Assembly: GCF_008831285.2 (NCBI RefSeq)
Contig: NC_045149.1
Coordinates: 1,614,001-1,678,000, forward strand
Reading direction: 5' to 3'
Source: Nymphaea colorata
Lineage: Eukaryota > Streptophyta > Magnoliopsida > Nymphaeales > Nymphaeaceae
Length of the DNA: 64,000 bases
Shown here piece by piece: positions 14,201-23,479 of the stretch. The notes under the pieces were generated by a model. The model ran no database searches, was not told the origin of the DNA, and saw only the letters and a list, made by a program, of their open reading frames with translations. The stretch's first letter is position 1. Every line of letters starts with the position of its first letter. A program made the translations under genes and the position numbers.

Positions 14201-15391
14201 TCTCTATTATTTCTTGTATAATTTTTACTTTTTTTATTCTTCAAAAATTTCACCAGATTTTCTAGAGGAAAAATCATCCTCATTAATAATTGAGAAAAAT
14301 GTTGCTGATAAAAATTCGAGAACAATATTTGTTACAGTGGTTCGTCAAATCTGTGGACAATCACTTGATGTTGTTGACACCACTGATGATGGAAAATTTT
14401 CAATTCAATTCTACATAAGAAACTCTGTTGGTACAATTGTTATTTGTATGTAAACAGTAGCATATGTTATATAAACGCTAGCCCTGGTGAAGAAAAAAAA
14501 ATGGAGCCCTCATATTTCCTCTGGGTTTTGCTCTTCCATTTCTGATTAACCCGCCAGGTTTGGCCTTGGTTTCAACATCATAATCAGCTTATTTAATCTA
14601 ATAAATTTATCCAGTTTTTGATATGTGCGGAAATACATATTCATCTTTTATTTGTCATTGTTAGATATTCACTTTATCATCTATCCCATTCCAACGAATG
14701 CCGTTTGTTATTAAGGAATGCTATTCAGCCTTAAAGCCTGGGGGACTCCTCTGCTTCAGGGACTACGGTGAGTTGGCCTAAACTATGAGCTGAACTATGA
14801 GATTATTGGCTCTATTATTAAGGGATTTGTACAAACTACAATAAATTTTTTTGACACTTAAGCGTCACCTGCTAATCAACTTGTCTTTCCCTTTTAATTT
14901 TCCTTTCAAGGCAGTAACTTGAAGTGCATTTTTGGTTTCAGGCCTTTATGATATGACCATGCTGAGACTTCTACCAAGTCAAAGAGTAGGACATCGTGCA
15001 TACATGAGGGCTGATGGTACTCTTTCATATTTTTTTTCTCTTGAGCAAGCGAAAGAACTTTTCTGCAATGCTGGCTTCATTGTGGTAACTTTCTCTACGG
15101 TTTACTTGACATTTCCTCTCTTTTGTTTCTTCTTTTTTCTTGGACATAAGGTTTCCTAATATGGGTTTTATCGTTTTCTGCAAGCTCACTAAGCCTTTTC
15201 ATCCCTTCTATTCTTTGTGCTCATCTCAATTATGCTGTTTCTTTTTCTCTTCAAATTTTTATTTTATGCATTTATTTGTTCTTCGCACACAGCTGGAGCT
15301 CGAATTCTGTTGTGTCAAATTGCTAAATAGGAAAAATGGCAAGTCCATGTCCAGAGTTTGGATTCATGGAAAGTTTCAAAAGCCAGTTTGA
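3707..15391 (+). CDS. METTL2/6/8 (Trm140)-type SAM-dependent methyltransferase, seven exons
   Basis: This family makes 3-methylcytidine in tRNA anticodon loops using S-adenosylmethionine. The spliced frame is 3707-3937, 8055-8164, 13131-13279, 13418-13551, 14665-14767, 14942-15084 and 15293-15391. All introns are GT-AG, the phases match at every join, and the product is 322 residues. Seen in the product: FHNRHSMGRFFKERRYLLKE (about 65-85), the family's N-terminal signature; the SAM-binding glycine motif LEVGCGNGS (99-107); the acidic-end strand VYACDCS (121-127); DFVTLIFTLSSIP (204-216); LKPGGLLCFRDYG (231-243); LYDMTMLR; and a C-terminal RVWIHGKFQKPV. A Ser-rich patch lies at about 40-52. 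Start chosen: first ATG in frame with the conserved N-terminus. Introns 1 and 2 (4.1 and 5.0 kb) contain transposons. The substrate is inferred from family, and a general METTL-family methyltransferase remains possible. Some plant homologues may carry a second C-terminal methyltransferase domain; I find none here. Confidence 0.87.
3951..4080. repeat. 65-bp tandem duplication at the start of intron 1
   Basis: Positions 3951-4015 and 4016-4080 are two nearly identical pyrimidine-rich copies beginning GTCATTTGCTTCCG, just inside intron 1. They differ at a handful of bases, so the duplication is fairly recent. Confidence 0.85.
5093..5460. mobile_element. Non-autonomous hAT-like MITE (368 bp) in intron 1
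   Basis: Terminal inverted repeats CTAGGTCACATGAGTAC (left) and CTAAGTCACATGGGTAC (right, read inward) match at 15 of 17 bases. The flanking 8-mers ATTGTATG (5085-5092) and ATTGTAGG (5461-5468) differ at one base, as an aged target duplication would. Subterminal GTACGGGTAC-like repeats occur at both ends. The AT microsatellite 5166-5213 lies inside. There is no coding sequence. Superfamily is inferred from the 8-bp duplication. Confidence 0.6.
5166..5213. repeat. (TA)n microsatellite
   Basis: About 48 bases of alternating AT inside the intron 1 MITE. Confidence 0.9.
8055..8164 (+). CDS. Methyltransferase exon 2 (SAM motif I)
   Basis: Begins after the acceptor TGCAG and ends before GTAACG. 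It encodes ERRYLLKEFPELLSAHDYSK and then VLEVGCGNGSTVLPILR, with the glycine-rich SAM loop. It leaves two bases, completed by the first base of exon 3 to give Arg114. Confidence 0.88.
8770..12158 (-). mobile_element. hAT DNA transposon, 3389 bp, with 8-bp target duplication, in intron 2
   Basis: The element begins CAATGTTATC and ends GATAACATTG, a perfect 10-bp inverted repeat. It is flanked by identical GATTAAAC copies at 8762-8769 and 12159-12166, the 8-bp duplication expected of hAT. Both ends carry dense CGTATCGTA/TACGATACG subterminal repeats, a few near 8791-8852 and many at 12008-12148, which are probably transposase binding sites. The inside encodes a transposase on the - strand, opposite to the host gene. 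Being intronic, it should be removed by splicing, but its subterminal palindromes and antisense gene could affect transcript processing. Confidence 0.93.
9207..11740 (-). pseudogene. hAT transposase (BED zinc finger, DUF659, dimerization domain), decayed
   Basis: Reading right to left: a BED-type finger (DPAWQWC...CNYCQ, then GGISRFKHHIAGTH after a frameshift near 11620); an acidic and basic low-complexity linker with Gly/Arg-rich SVSRGRGRSHSG; a DUF659-like catalytic part with GYKMPSFHKLRGKILN, SVMTDGWTD, VVQFITDNAANYRAAGEML and CAAHCVNLMLQDL (10560-11150); then a segment with a frameshift near 10565 and an in-frame TAG just before 10396; and the C-terminal dimerization region LAIRILSQTCSATGCERNWS. 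Two internal introns are apparent: one of about 95 bp near 9770-9870 separating RP from DLWWERF, and one at about 9480-9535 before the acidic C-terminal tail. At least two frameshifts and one stop mean it is not functional as written. hAT transposases perform cut-and-paste excision. Confidence 0.88.
12167..13130. other. Remainder of intron 2
   Basis: Nothing recognisable between the hAT element and exon 3. AT-rich sequence with no family-level similarity that I can read. Confidence 0.5.
13131..13279 (+). CDS. Methyltransferase exon 3
   Basis: The acceptor is CCATGTGCAG. It encodes ANKKIIVYACDCSMLALQRA onward to DISLSGLPG. VYACDCS carries the Asp expected at the end of strand 2 to bind the SAM ribose. 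The donor is G|GTTAGT and the split Gly codon is completed in exon 4. Confidence 0.85.
13418..13551 (+). CDS. Methyltransferase exon 4
   Basis: The acceptor is TTCACAG after a 138-bp intron. It encodes a variable loop (GNMGSSGSFLGRF..., with several Ser and Cys residues) and then FLDGVDFVTL. The donor is CTT|GTGAGG, phase 0. Confidence 0.82.
14665..14767 (+). CDS. Methyltransferase exon 5
   Basis: The acceptor is TTGTTAG. It encodes IFTLSSIPFQRMPFVIKECY and then SALKPGGLLCFRDY, the post-motif region typical of METTL2-like enzymes. The donor is CTACG|GTGAG, which splits a Gly codon. Confidence 0.86.
14942..15084 (+). CDS. Methyltransferase exon 6
   Basis: The acceptor is GGTTTCAG. It encodes LYDMTMLRLLPSQRVGHRAY, then MRADGTLSYFFSLEQAKELF and CNAGFIV. 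The DGT.SYFFS segment is characteristic of the family. The donor is GTG|GTAACT, phase 0. Confidence 0.86.
15293..15391 (+). CDS. Methyltransferase exon 7 (last)
   Basis: The acceptor is CGCACACAG. It encodes LELEFCCVKLLNRKNGKSMS and then RVWIHGKFQKPV with a TGA stop. CC-x5-NR..G..M.RVW.H.KFQKP matches the usual carboxyl end of the single catalytic domain. Confidence 0.86.
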   Translation: MELEFCCVKLLNRKNGKSMSRVWIHGKFQKPV

Positions 15392-16702
15392 ACAAGGAGC
15401 TCAGACTGTCAGGATGAACAGAAACTGTAGGGCGTATAAGCTCTGCAGCAGGGATGTCTTCCAAATGAACAATATGGTTCCCAAATTGTTGCAGGACCCA
15501 TTTTATCTGCTTACTGGATATCTTCTGCAAGAAGTTTGATTGGGGAATGGAGCACATGTTTGTGGTTGCTGTGTTGTACCTTATGTTTTTACTAACTTGG
15601 AATTATCTTTATTCAATGTATTCATAAAAATCTAAGTGAAATTGCTGCAGACTAATTCTTTAATGAGTTTTTCACCTAGTTACATAATAGGCAGAAGCTC
15701 CATAAAAGGGAAGTAGTGATCTTTCTGTTTTTCTATATTCAGACTGGTGTCTTTAGTTTAGCTCTCAACCAAATTAACAGAAAATTTTGTGGATTTTTTC
15801 CTATTGTGACCTTGGTTTGTCATTTGGTCTAATATCATGTGAACCCCAACTCAATCATTTAAAAGATTTTTTAATTCTGGTATTATTTTTCATTTCTCAA
15901 TCTCTCGAAGTGAAAAAATTAAATAATACTAAATAAATGTCTTAATTCCTCCTCCAACAGGTTTTAGATGAATGATGCCCATGTTGCGCAATTAATTATT
16001 CATCGATTGCCGCTTCTATACCTCTGGCATCTATAGCTTGTCATCACATGAACCTTTTCGCCATTTGACTGCATTATATTTTTCTGACTCGGTTATATTG
16101 AAGAAGCAACTGCATCAACATTGAACCGTCCCGAATACGAATACATGGTTGTCAGGTGGATTTCAATTTGCTTGAAGGAAAATCCAAACCTTTAAGTTGG
16201 CGGACATTGGTGTTTTGTGGGTAGCCCAAGGGCACGGATACCTCACCATGAGGCCACAATTTAGCCTGAAACATGACCAATTGAACAGTCACAGGGACAC
16301 TCTATGTCGACCTTCAATTAGCCAACAGGCTCGTTTTGTACATAAATATGCTGGTAAACCAGACAGTTCCTTTTGTCATATGTATTTCCATCTCTGGTCT
16401 TTACAAATATCAATTTATGGCATGTTCCATTTAATATTTTATGTTTCCAGACTATAAAAGTGCATGTTTAATTTGAACTGTGTTGTTAGGATTTTGAGGA
16501 ACATAAGCATCAATAGGTGCTCAAAGTTATTCCAATGTGATGACAGGAATCAATGGAGTGTAGATATATATGTAAGGGAGCTAAAATTTGTCAGATCCCA
16601 GATGTTGTAGGATACTTAAAATAAAAAAATCTGTTGCTGAAAAACAGTCATCATAAGAGTATTAACGACATTTTATATTTATGGTGCTTTCAACATCAGA
16701 TT

Positions 16703-16744
<42 letters not shown>

Positions 16745-17091
16745 AAATGGTAAAAAGTAGAACACTTGGATAATAAGAGACAAAAACCACATTTATTAAA
16801 ATTAATTATTAAAATATTTTTTTTCTACAATTTAAGAGTGATTTGATGAGAAACATATATTAAGTTAGTCATTTCCCTACTTAAATAATGTTTTTTCAAT
16901 ATTAAAAACATGAACGGCTCTTGTAACATCAAAATTTTGATAGTATAAAAGATCAATTACTTTTACAAAAATAACTTGAACTAAGCATGATTTATATTAA
17001 ATTAGTGTTTATAAACATAGCACAAGGTTTGTTTAAAATGCCTTTTAACATCAATTTAAAGGTTTTTTTTATCCTTTAACCAAGTAGTTTG

Positions 17092-17157
<66 letters not shown>

Positions 17158-17436
17158 GGAGAGAAGGTAGATCCTTCCAGCCAAGAGGGATCCTCTTTTC
17201 TCAAAGCCGTCCAATGCATTTCGTAGGGTGAGCTTTAATCAAGCAGACGTATATATGTCTATATCCTGATCAGTGCCGGATGTTGGCTAGAACTTGAAAA
17301 TTTGTTGTTAAAAATGTCATTATAGGTTGAAGTGATGTTTTTTAATGTGTTGGCCGTTTTTAGTGCTCTTATTAAAGATTTATAATTATTTAACAATGTT
17401 TTTTTTTAAATTTTAGCTGTCCAATAACTATCTGCC

Positions 17437-17470
<34 letters not shown>

Positions 17471-17590
17471 CTGAATGGTGACTCTTTATTTAGGTGACAT
17501 TTTGAGACATCAAATGAAGACCTATCCATCTTTTTTATTGGATGTGACTTATTTAATTTTTTTTTAAATTTATTATTTATTATTTTTTTT
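15392..17590. other. Downstream of the methyltransferase gene; AT-rich, no gene
   Basis: Contains the presumed 3' UTR right after 15391, without a clear AATAAA. Three microsatellites lie at 16709-16739 (TA), 17092-17157 (TG, then TA, then GA) and 17439-17467 (TA). I see no protein similarity. Confidence 0.5.
17092..17157. repeat. Compound microsatellite (TG)n(TA)n(GA)n
   Basis: Three dinucleotide runs abut directly over about 66 bases. Confidence 0.9.
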
Positions 17591-17593
17591 ATC

Positions 17594-17896
17594 GTGCAAG
17601 GAAGGGGGAAATTTCCCCTCTACTCGGAGGCGTTAGGCCGACGGGCAGCATCACCCAACGGTCGACTGTTTGGCTGCACCCTTTGTCGGGAAAAGAGCCC
17701 TCACCACCCCACCCTGGCCGTAGGAAAGGAAACCCCCCCTTTCCCATCTTCCCTATTTTATCTTCAGGAGAAAAGGGCAGACTCTCCTCCGCTGCCTGAC
17801 AGCGACGACCTCCTCAGGTGGCACTGTCCAACGGGCTGGGCACCACCATCGGATGGCTGGAGGGATGATCCCTCTCCTCTCCTCCTTCCCCATCAA
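17594..17896. other. GC-rich patch of unknown origin
   Basis: About 300 bp of clearly GC-rich DNA between AT-rich DNA and the Copia LTR. A long open frame crosses it and continues into the LTR, but it has no recognisable domain and its second half is LTR, so I do not call it coding. It may be part of an unrecognised transposon end. Confidence 0.35.
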
Positions 17897-18540
17897 TGCC
17901 AAGTGAGAGACAAAATGCGGATAAACACGAATCTACTAAAAAAGATTCAACAACGAAGTATAGCCCAAACCGATCATGCAAGAAGCAACAAAACGACGAC
18001 CAAGCAATCACAAATGCACGAGAAGATTTTTACGTGGAAAACCCCTCCAAACAATGAGGGTAAAAACCACGGGGTACTACGACCCAAACTCAATCCACTA
18101 TAATCAATGATATAAGTTGTCCCATGAGGGGCTACACAAAGCCAACCCTCCAACAATAATATATCACCAAAGCTATATGAGAAAAACAAGGGAAAAATAT
18201 CACCGATTGAATGCCCAAAATGTGGATTAGGAGGAGATGCGTTCCGCCTCCTCGTTGGAATTGAATCTTGCTCAAGCCAAGTTCGCAACCTTCTCTTCCT
18301 CTTCCTCTTCTCCTTCTCTCCTTTCCTCTTCTCCTTCTCTCCTCTCTTCTTCTCCTTGGTGTGCAGCCACCAAGAGAGAGCACAACTCTCTTTTTCCCCC
18401 AAAAAGAAAACCTAAGAGAGAGGAGACGTGAGAAAGAACGAGAGAGAGGGGGGCACCATCGGGTGCCCTCCTTTTCCTTCCGCCCGTCACTTAAGTGACG
18501 GGCTGGATCGGGTCCCATTGAGACTGGACCCGACCCAACA
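17897..18540 (-). mobile_element. 3' LTR of degraded Copia element A
   Basis: On the - strand the LTR starts TGTTGGGTCGGGTCC at 18540, directly after a polypurine tract AGGGGGAGTT (18541-18550). It contains the ACGTGGAAAACCCC-type block common in plant Copia LTRs. The far end is placed at a TG/CA boundary near 17897 and is uncertain, because the matching 5' LTR is missing. Confidence 0.6.
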
Positions 18541-20866
18541 AACTCCCCCTCCAGCCTCAAGTAAGGGAACATTCCTGCAAAAAGAACAAAATTAATATAT
18601 TGCCTTAAAGGCAGTCATCCCAACTAAGTTTCTACACATATCATGTTTCTCTTTAGGTAGAGACTTCGTCATCATATCTGCAGGATTATCATCTGTATGG
18701 ATCTTATCAAGAACAAGCTGCTTCGACTCTAGAACATCACGTATCCAATGATACCTCACGTCTATATGCTTTGACCTTGCATGAAAAGTAGAATTCTTTC
18801 CAAGGTGAATAGCACTCTGACTGTCACAGTAAAGCACGTACTCGTCTTGACTGAACTGAAGTTCCTGCATGAACCTCTTCATCCATAGGAGCTCCTTGCT
18901 CGTCTCTGTAGCTGCAATAAACTCTGCTTCAGTAGTAGATAATGCTACACATTTCTGAAGTCTGGATTGTCAAGAAACTGCACCACCTGCATATGTCAAT
19001 AAAAAACCAGATATAGATCTTCTCCCGTCAATGTCTCCTGCCATGTCTGAATCTGTATAGCCAACAAGAATAGATTTTTCTGCCCCAAAACAAAGTGAAA
19101 AACTGCTAGTTCCACGAAGGTATCTCAAAATCCATTTAACTGTTTCCCAGTGTTTCTTTCTTGGATTTGAGACAAACCGACTAACAACTCCAACTGAATG
19201 AGCAATATCAGGTCTAGTACATACCATAGCATACATCAGACTACCTGTGACTGAGGCATAGGGAATCTTCTCCATATCTTCTTTTTCTGAATCTGTCCTT
19301 GGACTCTGCTTGGTGCTCAACTTGAAATGCGCTGCAAGAGGTGTGCTAACAGGCTTTGCCTTGTCCATGTGAAATCTTTGAAGTACCTTCTCAATGTACT
19401 TCTCTTGACATAGCTATAGCTTCTTCGACTTCCTATCTCGCGTGATCTTCATACCCAAAATCTGACTAGCAGGTCCCAAGTCTTTCATAGCAAAAGACTT
19501 GCTTAACTCCTTTTTCAAGCTTGAAATTCTCGAGATATTATTGCCAACAATAAGCATGTCATCAACATAAATCAACAAAATGACAAAGTCATCACCTGAG
19601 AATTTCTTCACAAAAACGCAGTGATCTGAAGTAGTCTTGGTGTAGCCATACTCCCCCATAAATGACTCGAACTTCTTGTACCACTGCCTAGGTGCCTGCT
19701 TCAGACCATACAAGCTTTTCTTTGATCTGCAAACATGGTTTTCTTTACCTTTCACAAGAAAACCTTCTGGCTGCATCATGTAAATTTCCTCATCAAGATC
19801 ACCATGAATAAAAGCTGTCTTCACATCCATCTGCTCGATCTCCAAATCAAGACTGACTGCCAAACTAAGAACAACTCTGATAGATGACATCTTGACCACC
19901 GGTGAGAATATCTCGTCAAAGTCAACTCCTTTCTTCTGATTCAACCCCTTCACAACCAACCTAGCTTTGTATCTTGGGTTTAGAGAGTTTTCATCATGCT
20001 TTACTCTAAAAACCCATTTGTTTCTCAATGCCCTCTTCCCTTGGGGCAACTCCACAAGCTCGAAGGTGTGGTTGTCGTAAAGTGACTGTATCTCATCTTT
20101 CATGGCTTCCATCCACTTTTTCTTGTGCACATCATGCATAGCTTCTTCATAGCATTCAGGCTCACCACTGTCAGTCAACAAAATATAGTCATGTGCGGGA
20201 TATCTAGTTGAGGGACGCCGCTCCCTCGTGGATCTTCGCTGCCGATCTACATCTGAGGAAGAGCCCTCCAAATTATGATCGTCACCTTCGTCATCTGAAT
20301 TAGGAATATATGGCATGTCTACTTGTCATTCTCTATCATGTATCTGCCCAACAGCATCATCTGGCACTGCTCTTGAAGTATTCTGCAAGGGAATATGGTC
20401 CACATCAACTGGCAAATAGCTGCTATGAGAGGAATCCTTTCCTGTTTTCTGAATATCCTCAATATTCTGATCTTCAGCAAATACAATATCCCTGCTTTCT
20501 GACAAGCTTCTTCTCAACTGGATCATACAATCTATAACCAAATTCATCATGGCCATAACCCAAAAACACGCATTGCCTGCTTTTTTATTCTAACTTCGAT
20601 CTCTCATCCTTTGGTATATGCACAAATGCCCTGCATCCAAATACACGTAAGTGCTCATAGGATACATCCTTTCCATACCAAACTCTGTTAGGAACATCAC
20701 CATCCAAAGGAACATATGGAGACAAGTTAATCACATAAGCAGCAGTATGTAAAGCTTCACACCAAAAAGAAGCTGATAACTTTGCTTCAGATAGGAGACA
20801 TCTAACTCTCTCCATGAGTGTCTTGTTCATCCTTTCTGCCATGCCATTCAATGGAGGAGTCTTAAG
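18541..20866 (-). pseudogene. Ty1/Copia element A pol remnant (integrase end, RT, RNase H)
   Basis: Right to left: integrase C-terminal part from TPPLNGMAERMNKTLMERVR, through the GCRAFVHIPKDERSKL region; a frameshifted linker (20326-20580); reverse transcriptase with WMEAMKDEIQSLYDNHTFEL, RYKARLVVKG, QMDVKTAFIHGDLDEEIYM, SLYGLKQAPRQWYKKF and catalytic YVDDM; then RNase H with TDSDMAGD, YCDSQSAIHLGKN and ARSKHIDVRYHW. In-frame stops sit at 19414-19416 and 18970-18972, both where Trp is expected (KKL-stop-LCQEKY, AVS-stop-QSRLQ), and another lies near 20320. Gag, protease and the integrase N-terminus are absent. The element ends abruptly at about 20866 against Gypsy sequence. It once encoded replication enzymes for a retrotransposon and is now dead. 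Confidence 0.9.
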
Positions 20867-20910
20867 TGGACTGAAAGAGTCAGCCCATGACAACTGGTAT
20901 CAGAGCCACG
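20867..20910 (+). mobile_element. LTR end plus primer-binding site of a Gypsy element (+)
   Basis: 20867-20892 (TGGACTGAAAGAGTCAGCCC then ATGACA) matches, in opposite orientation, the terminal bases of the LTR at 23077-23479. Two bases later comes TGGTATCAGAGCCACG (20895-20910), the initiator tRNA-Met primer site. This is the LTR/leader junction of a second copy of Gypsy B, or an inverted piece of it. Confidence 0.7.
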
Positions 20911-22269
20911 TTCAACTCAGTAAACCACCTCTCAAACTGGTTGCATGGTGATGTCAGGCAATACAACATTGAGGACCCTTCAAAGCTTATTTTTGACTGG
21001 ACATCTATGGGTTGGTGGACTCATTCAGAAGGGAAGCCAGATAGTTGCAGTATCTAAAGATGGGCTGGAGTCTCAGTTTGATGTTCCTGAAGTAAAAGTG
21101 TGTGTTTAAGTCATTGTTGTTGTTACCTTTTCTTGCTTTCCTCAGGGAAACAGACTGAGAGGTGGGCCACAAATGATCCGGTTGAGCTTGGATGGTAAGA
21201 GATTGTAGGTGACTAACTCACTCTTTAGCAGATGGGATTGGCAATTCCCTCCAGAGATCTTGGAGGAGGGCTCACATATGCTGTAGATTGACATGGACAC
21301 AGAGAAGGGTGGATTGAAGCTGAATCCAAACTTCTTTGTAGATTTTGGGCTTGAACCTGATGGTCCTATTTAGGGTTGACTTCATCGTCGTTTGAGAGTA
21401 AATGAGATGAGAACGGAAATAAGATGCATATTCAAACAAGAGTGCCCATTATGTTGAAGTACCACATGGGAATTGATCAAGAAGCACAACGCCTTGGATT
21501 GTTGGATTAATTTGGAGATTTCAAAGAGGTGGCATGCCAACATCGTAGATAAGTTTTTAAGTACAAAAGTAGATGTCTTCGTTGCATGTTCTCCCTCCAT
21601 CGCATGTTCTCCCACCTTCACGAATGAAAAATGTTTCCCATCAAAGAAATGACGGTGAAAATTTTTTCCCAATTCTTTTTTTTTTGTCCCACACCATCAA
21701 AAAGATGGATTGGGTTGCGGGCCACTTGAGAACAAAGTCAAGAATGGAATGCAGCAAAACTAGCCCATCCATATCAAGGTATAGTGGACAAGGCTCGAGC
21801 TGTCCAACCCCACCTAAGCACAGATTGAATCCTCTGTGGTTACTACAGGTTCTAACTAGAGGAAAGATCAGTGTTTCGGGACCAGGCTAAGACTCACTCA
21901 TAAAATGACAGTGGCCCGGAGGGTAGTGGAGAATGGGCAAGTGGCCCGGAGGGAAGTGGAGAATGGGCAAACGACCGAGGATGAGAGAGAGAGAGAGAGA
22001 GAAGAGGATTTTTGGGGGAAAAAGGATGAGGAAGATTTATGATAAAAAAAGAAACAACACAAAATAGTGCTGGGTGGGTGGGTGAGCCTCTGTCTTTGTG
22101 TGAAATGTGTAAGAGGGTGTTACATGACTGCATGACGTTCACTGCAGATGAGATGCCAAGGTGTAACAGGAATCAATGACAGCGATGAGGGAGACGACGG
22201 CACTGAACAAGCAAAGGCCAGCCAAAGCACCGGCACACGTGGCAGTGGCGGTGGCAGACGCAGGAGGAG
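20911..22269. other. Unassigned; possibly Gypsy leader sequence
   Basis: The sequence directly after the primer site is likely untranslated leader, but I cannot see a gag start. At about 21905-21975 there is a near-perfect tandem duplication of roughly 37 bp (AGTGGCCCGGAGGG... then GTGGAGAATGGGCA). A GA microsatellite follows near 21980-22002. No gene is recognised. Confidence 0.45.
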
Positions 22270-22560
22270 GAGGAAGAGACATACACGAGTTAGACTCACT
22301 GCTACCTTCCCCGCTCCTCCTTCATCCGCTCGCTCTTATTACACATTGTCCATCTCCTCTTCCTCCTCCTCTTCTTCTACCTCCTTTTTCTCCCTCAGGC
22401 TTCCTTCTCTCTTTCATCTTTTTCCAACCTTTTTTTTTGTTTTACACTTGGACGCCAAAGTTGTCCCAATGTATCGGGGTTCACTTATCACACATGAGAG
22501 CTTGTAGGTTAGATCTGGATCCACCAACAAACTCATGTAAGTAATTCGTTAGCTGTTACA
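22270..22560 (-). mobile_element. Orphan LTR fragment, same family as the Gypsy C 3' LTR
   Basis: On the - strand this reads TGTAACAGCTAACGAATTAC and continues in parallel with the LTR at 36921 (TGTAACACCTAACGAATTAC) for about 280 bp, including the CAAGCTCTCA, TTTGGCGTC and GCCTGAGGGAGAA blocks. No matching polypurine tract precedes it, so it is a truncated or solo LTR rather than the end of the neighbouring Gypsy B. Confidence 0.75.
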
Positions 22561-23076
22561 TTTCACATCCAAACAACACTTTTGAATGTGTTCTAGAATC
22601 CAAATATTCACATGCAGATCCAAAATCCCAAAGTTAGTTCCAAAGCTCCTAATCAAGATACAAAATTCATAAGCCAGATCTTTGATGGCACAGAACCTAA
22701 TACACCATACATTTGCTAAAATACCCAATGTTTTCACTTTAAAATACTCAAAATACCCTTGCTACATAAAATATAGTCAATTTCTAAAATACACTTGTTC
22801 AAAATACTTAAAATAATTACCAAACTACCTATGTCTTTTCGACAATACAGTTTTCTTTTTCAAAAAATAAAATTTAAAATAAAACTTTTGAAAAAAATCC
22901 CACGCAGTGGTCGTCATAGGCCAGACTGTGCACCGGGCACAATTACCATGCTAACAACATGCAGCCAGATGCGGCCATGTGTTGGCTGGTCATGTCTGCA
23001 AACTAGCCATGGCCACTGCCTGCCAGCCACATCCGACTATGATGGTAAAATGGCCATTTTACTTGGGGACTCCTTG
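22561..23076. other. Unassigned AT-rich spacer
   Basis: Between the orphan LTR fragment and the Gypsy B LTR. No protein or repeat family recognised. Confidence 0.4.
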
Positions 23077-23479
23077 TGTCATGGGCTGACTCTTTCAGTC
23101 CATGCAGCACTTCAAAAACCTATTTGCCGTCAGCCTTCAAACTATCTAAAGGGGCGTAAAGATCATTTCAAAAAGCAAAGTGCATAAAGAAAACAGAGTG
23201 TGAATAAAGAAAAGTCACAATGTATTCATCTTGAAAAACTTGTACATCACGAGGGAGGTAAGAAAGGAGAATAATCTCAACTTGCTTACATAGGGTTGGT
23301 CGAACCCGCATACAAAGACTCAAATGCCGACCACCCAAAACACTGAATCCCCAAACAAGACACTTAGACCGGTGGGAGGGTACTTCCTTACAAGTGAACA
23401 AGCATAGCAAAGACTCAACATAAGCAAAGGAAATATATAGCAAGCAAAGAATTGTACAGACTCTAGACACAAGGAAACA
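23077..23479 (-). mobile_element. 3' LTR of Gypsy B (403 bp)
   Basis: On the - strand it runs from TGTTTCCTTGTGTC at 23479 to CAGCCCATGACA at 23077. It follows a polypurine tract TGGGGGGAGCA (23480-23490). A TATA-like CTATATATTT lies at 23431-23440. The right terminus is confirmed by the same terminal sequence joined to a primer-binding site at 20867-20910. Confidence 0.78.

Noticed and set aside
16197-16457. 86-residue + strand frame downstream of the methyltransferase gene
   Set aside because: It has no recognisable domain and no splice link to the gene. It does not resemble a second methyltransferase domain.
17594-18572. Several open frames of 60-170 residues on both strands
   Set aside because: Most lie within the Copia A LTR and a GC-rich patch. 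They have low-complexity Arg/Lys/Glu or Ser/Leu composition and no family motif.
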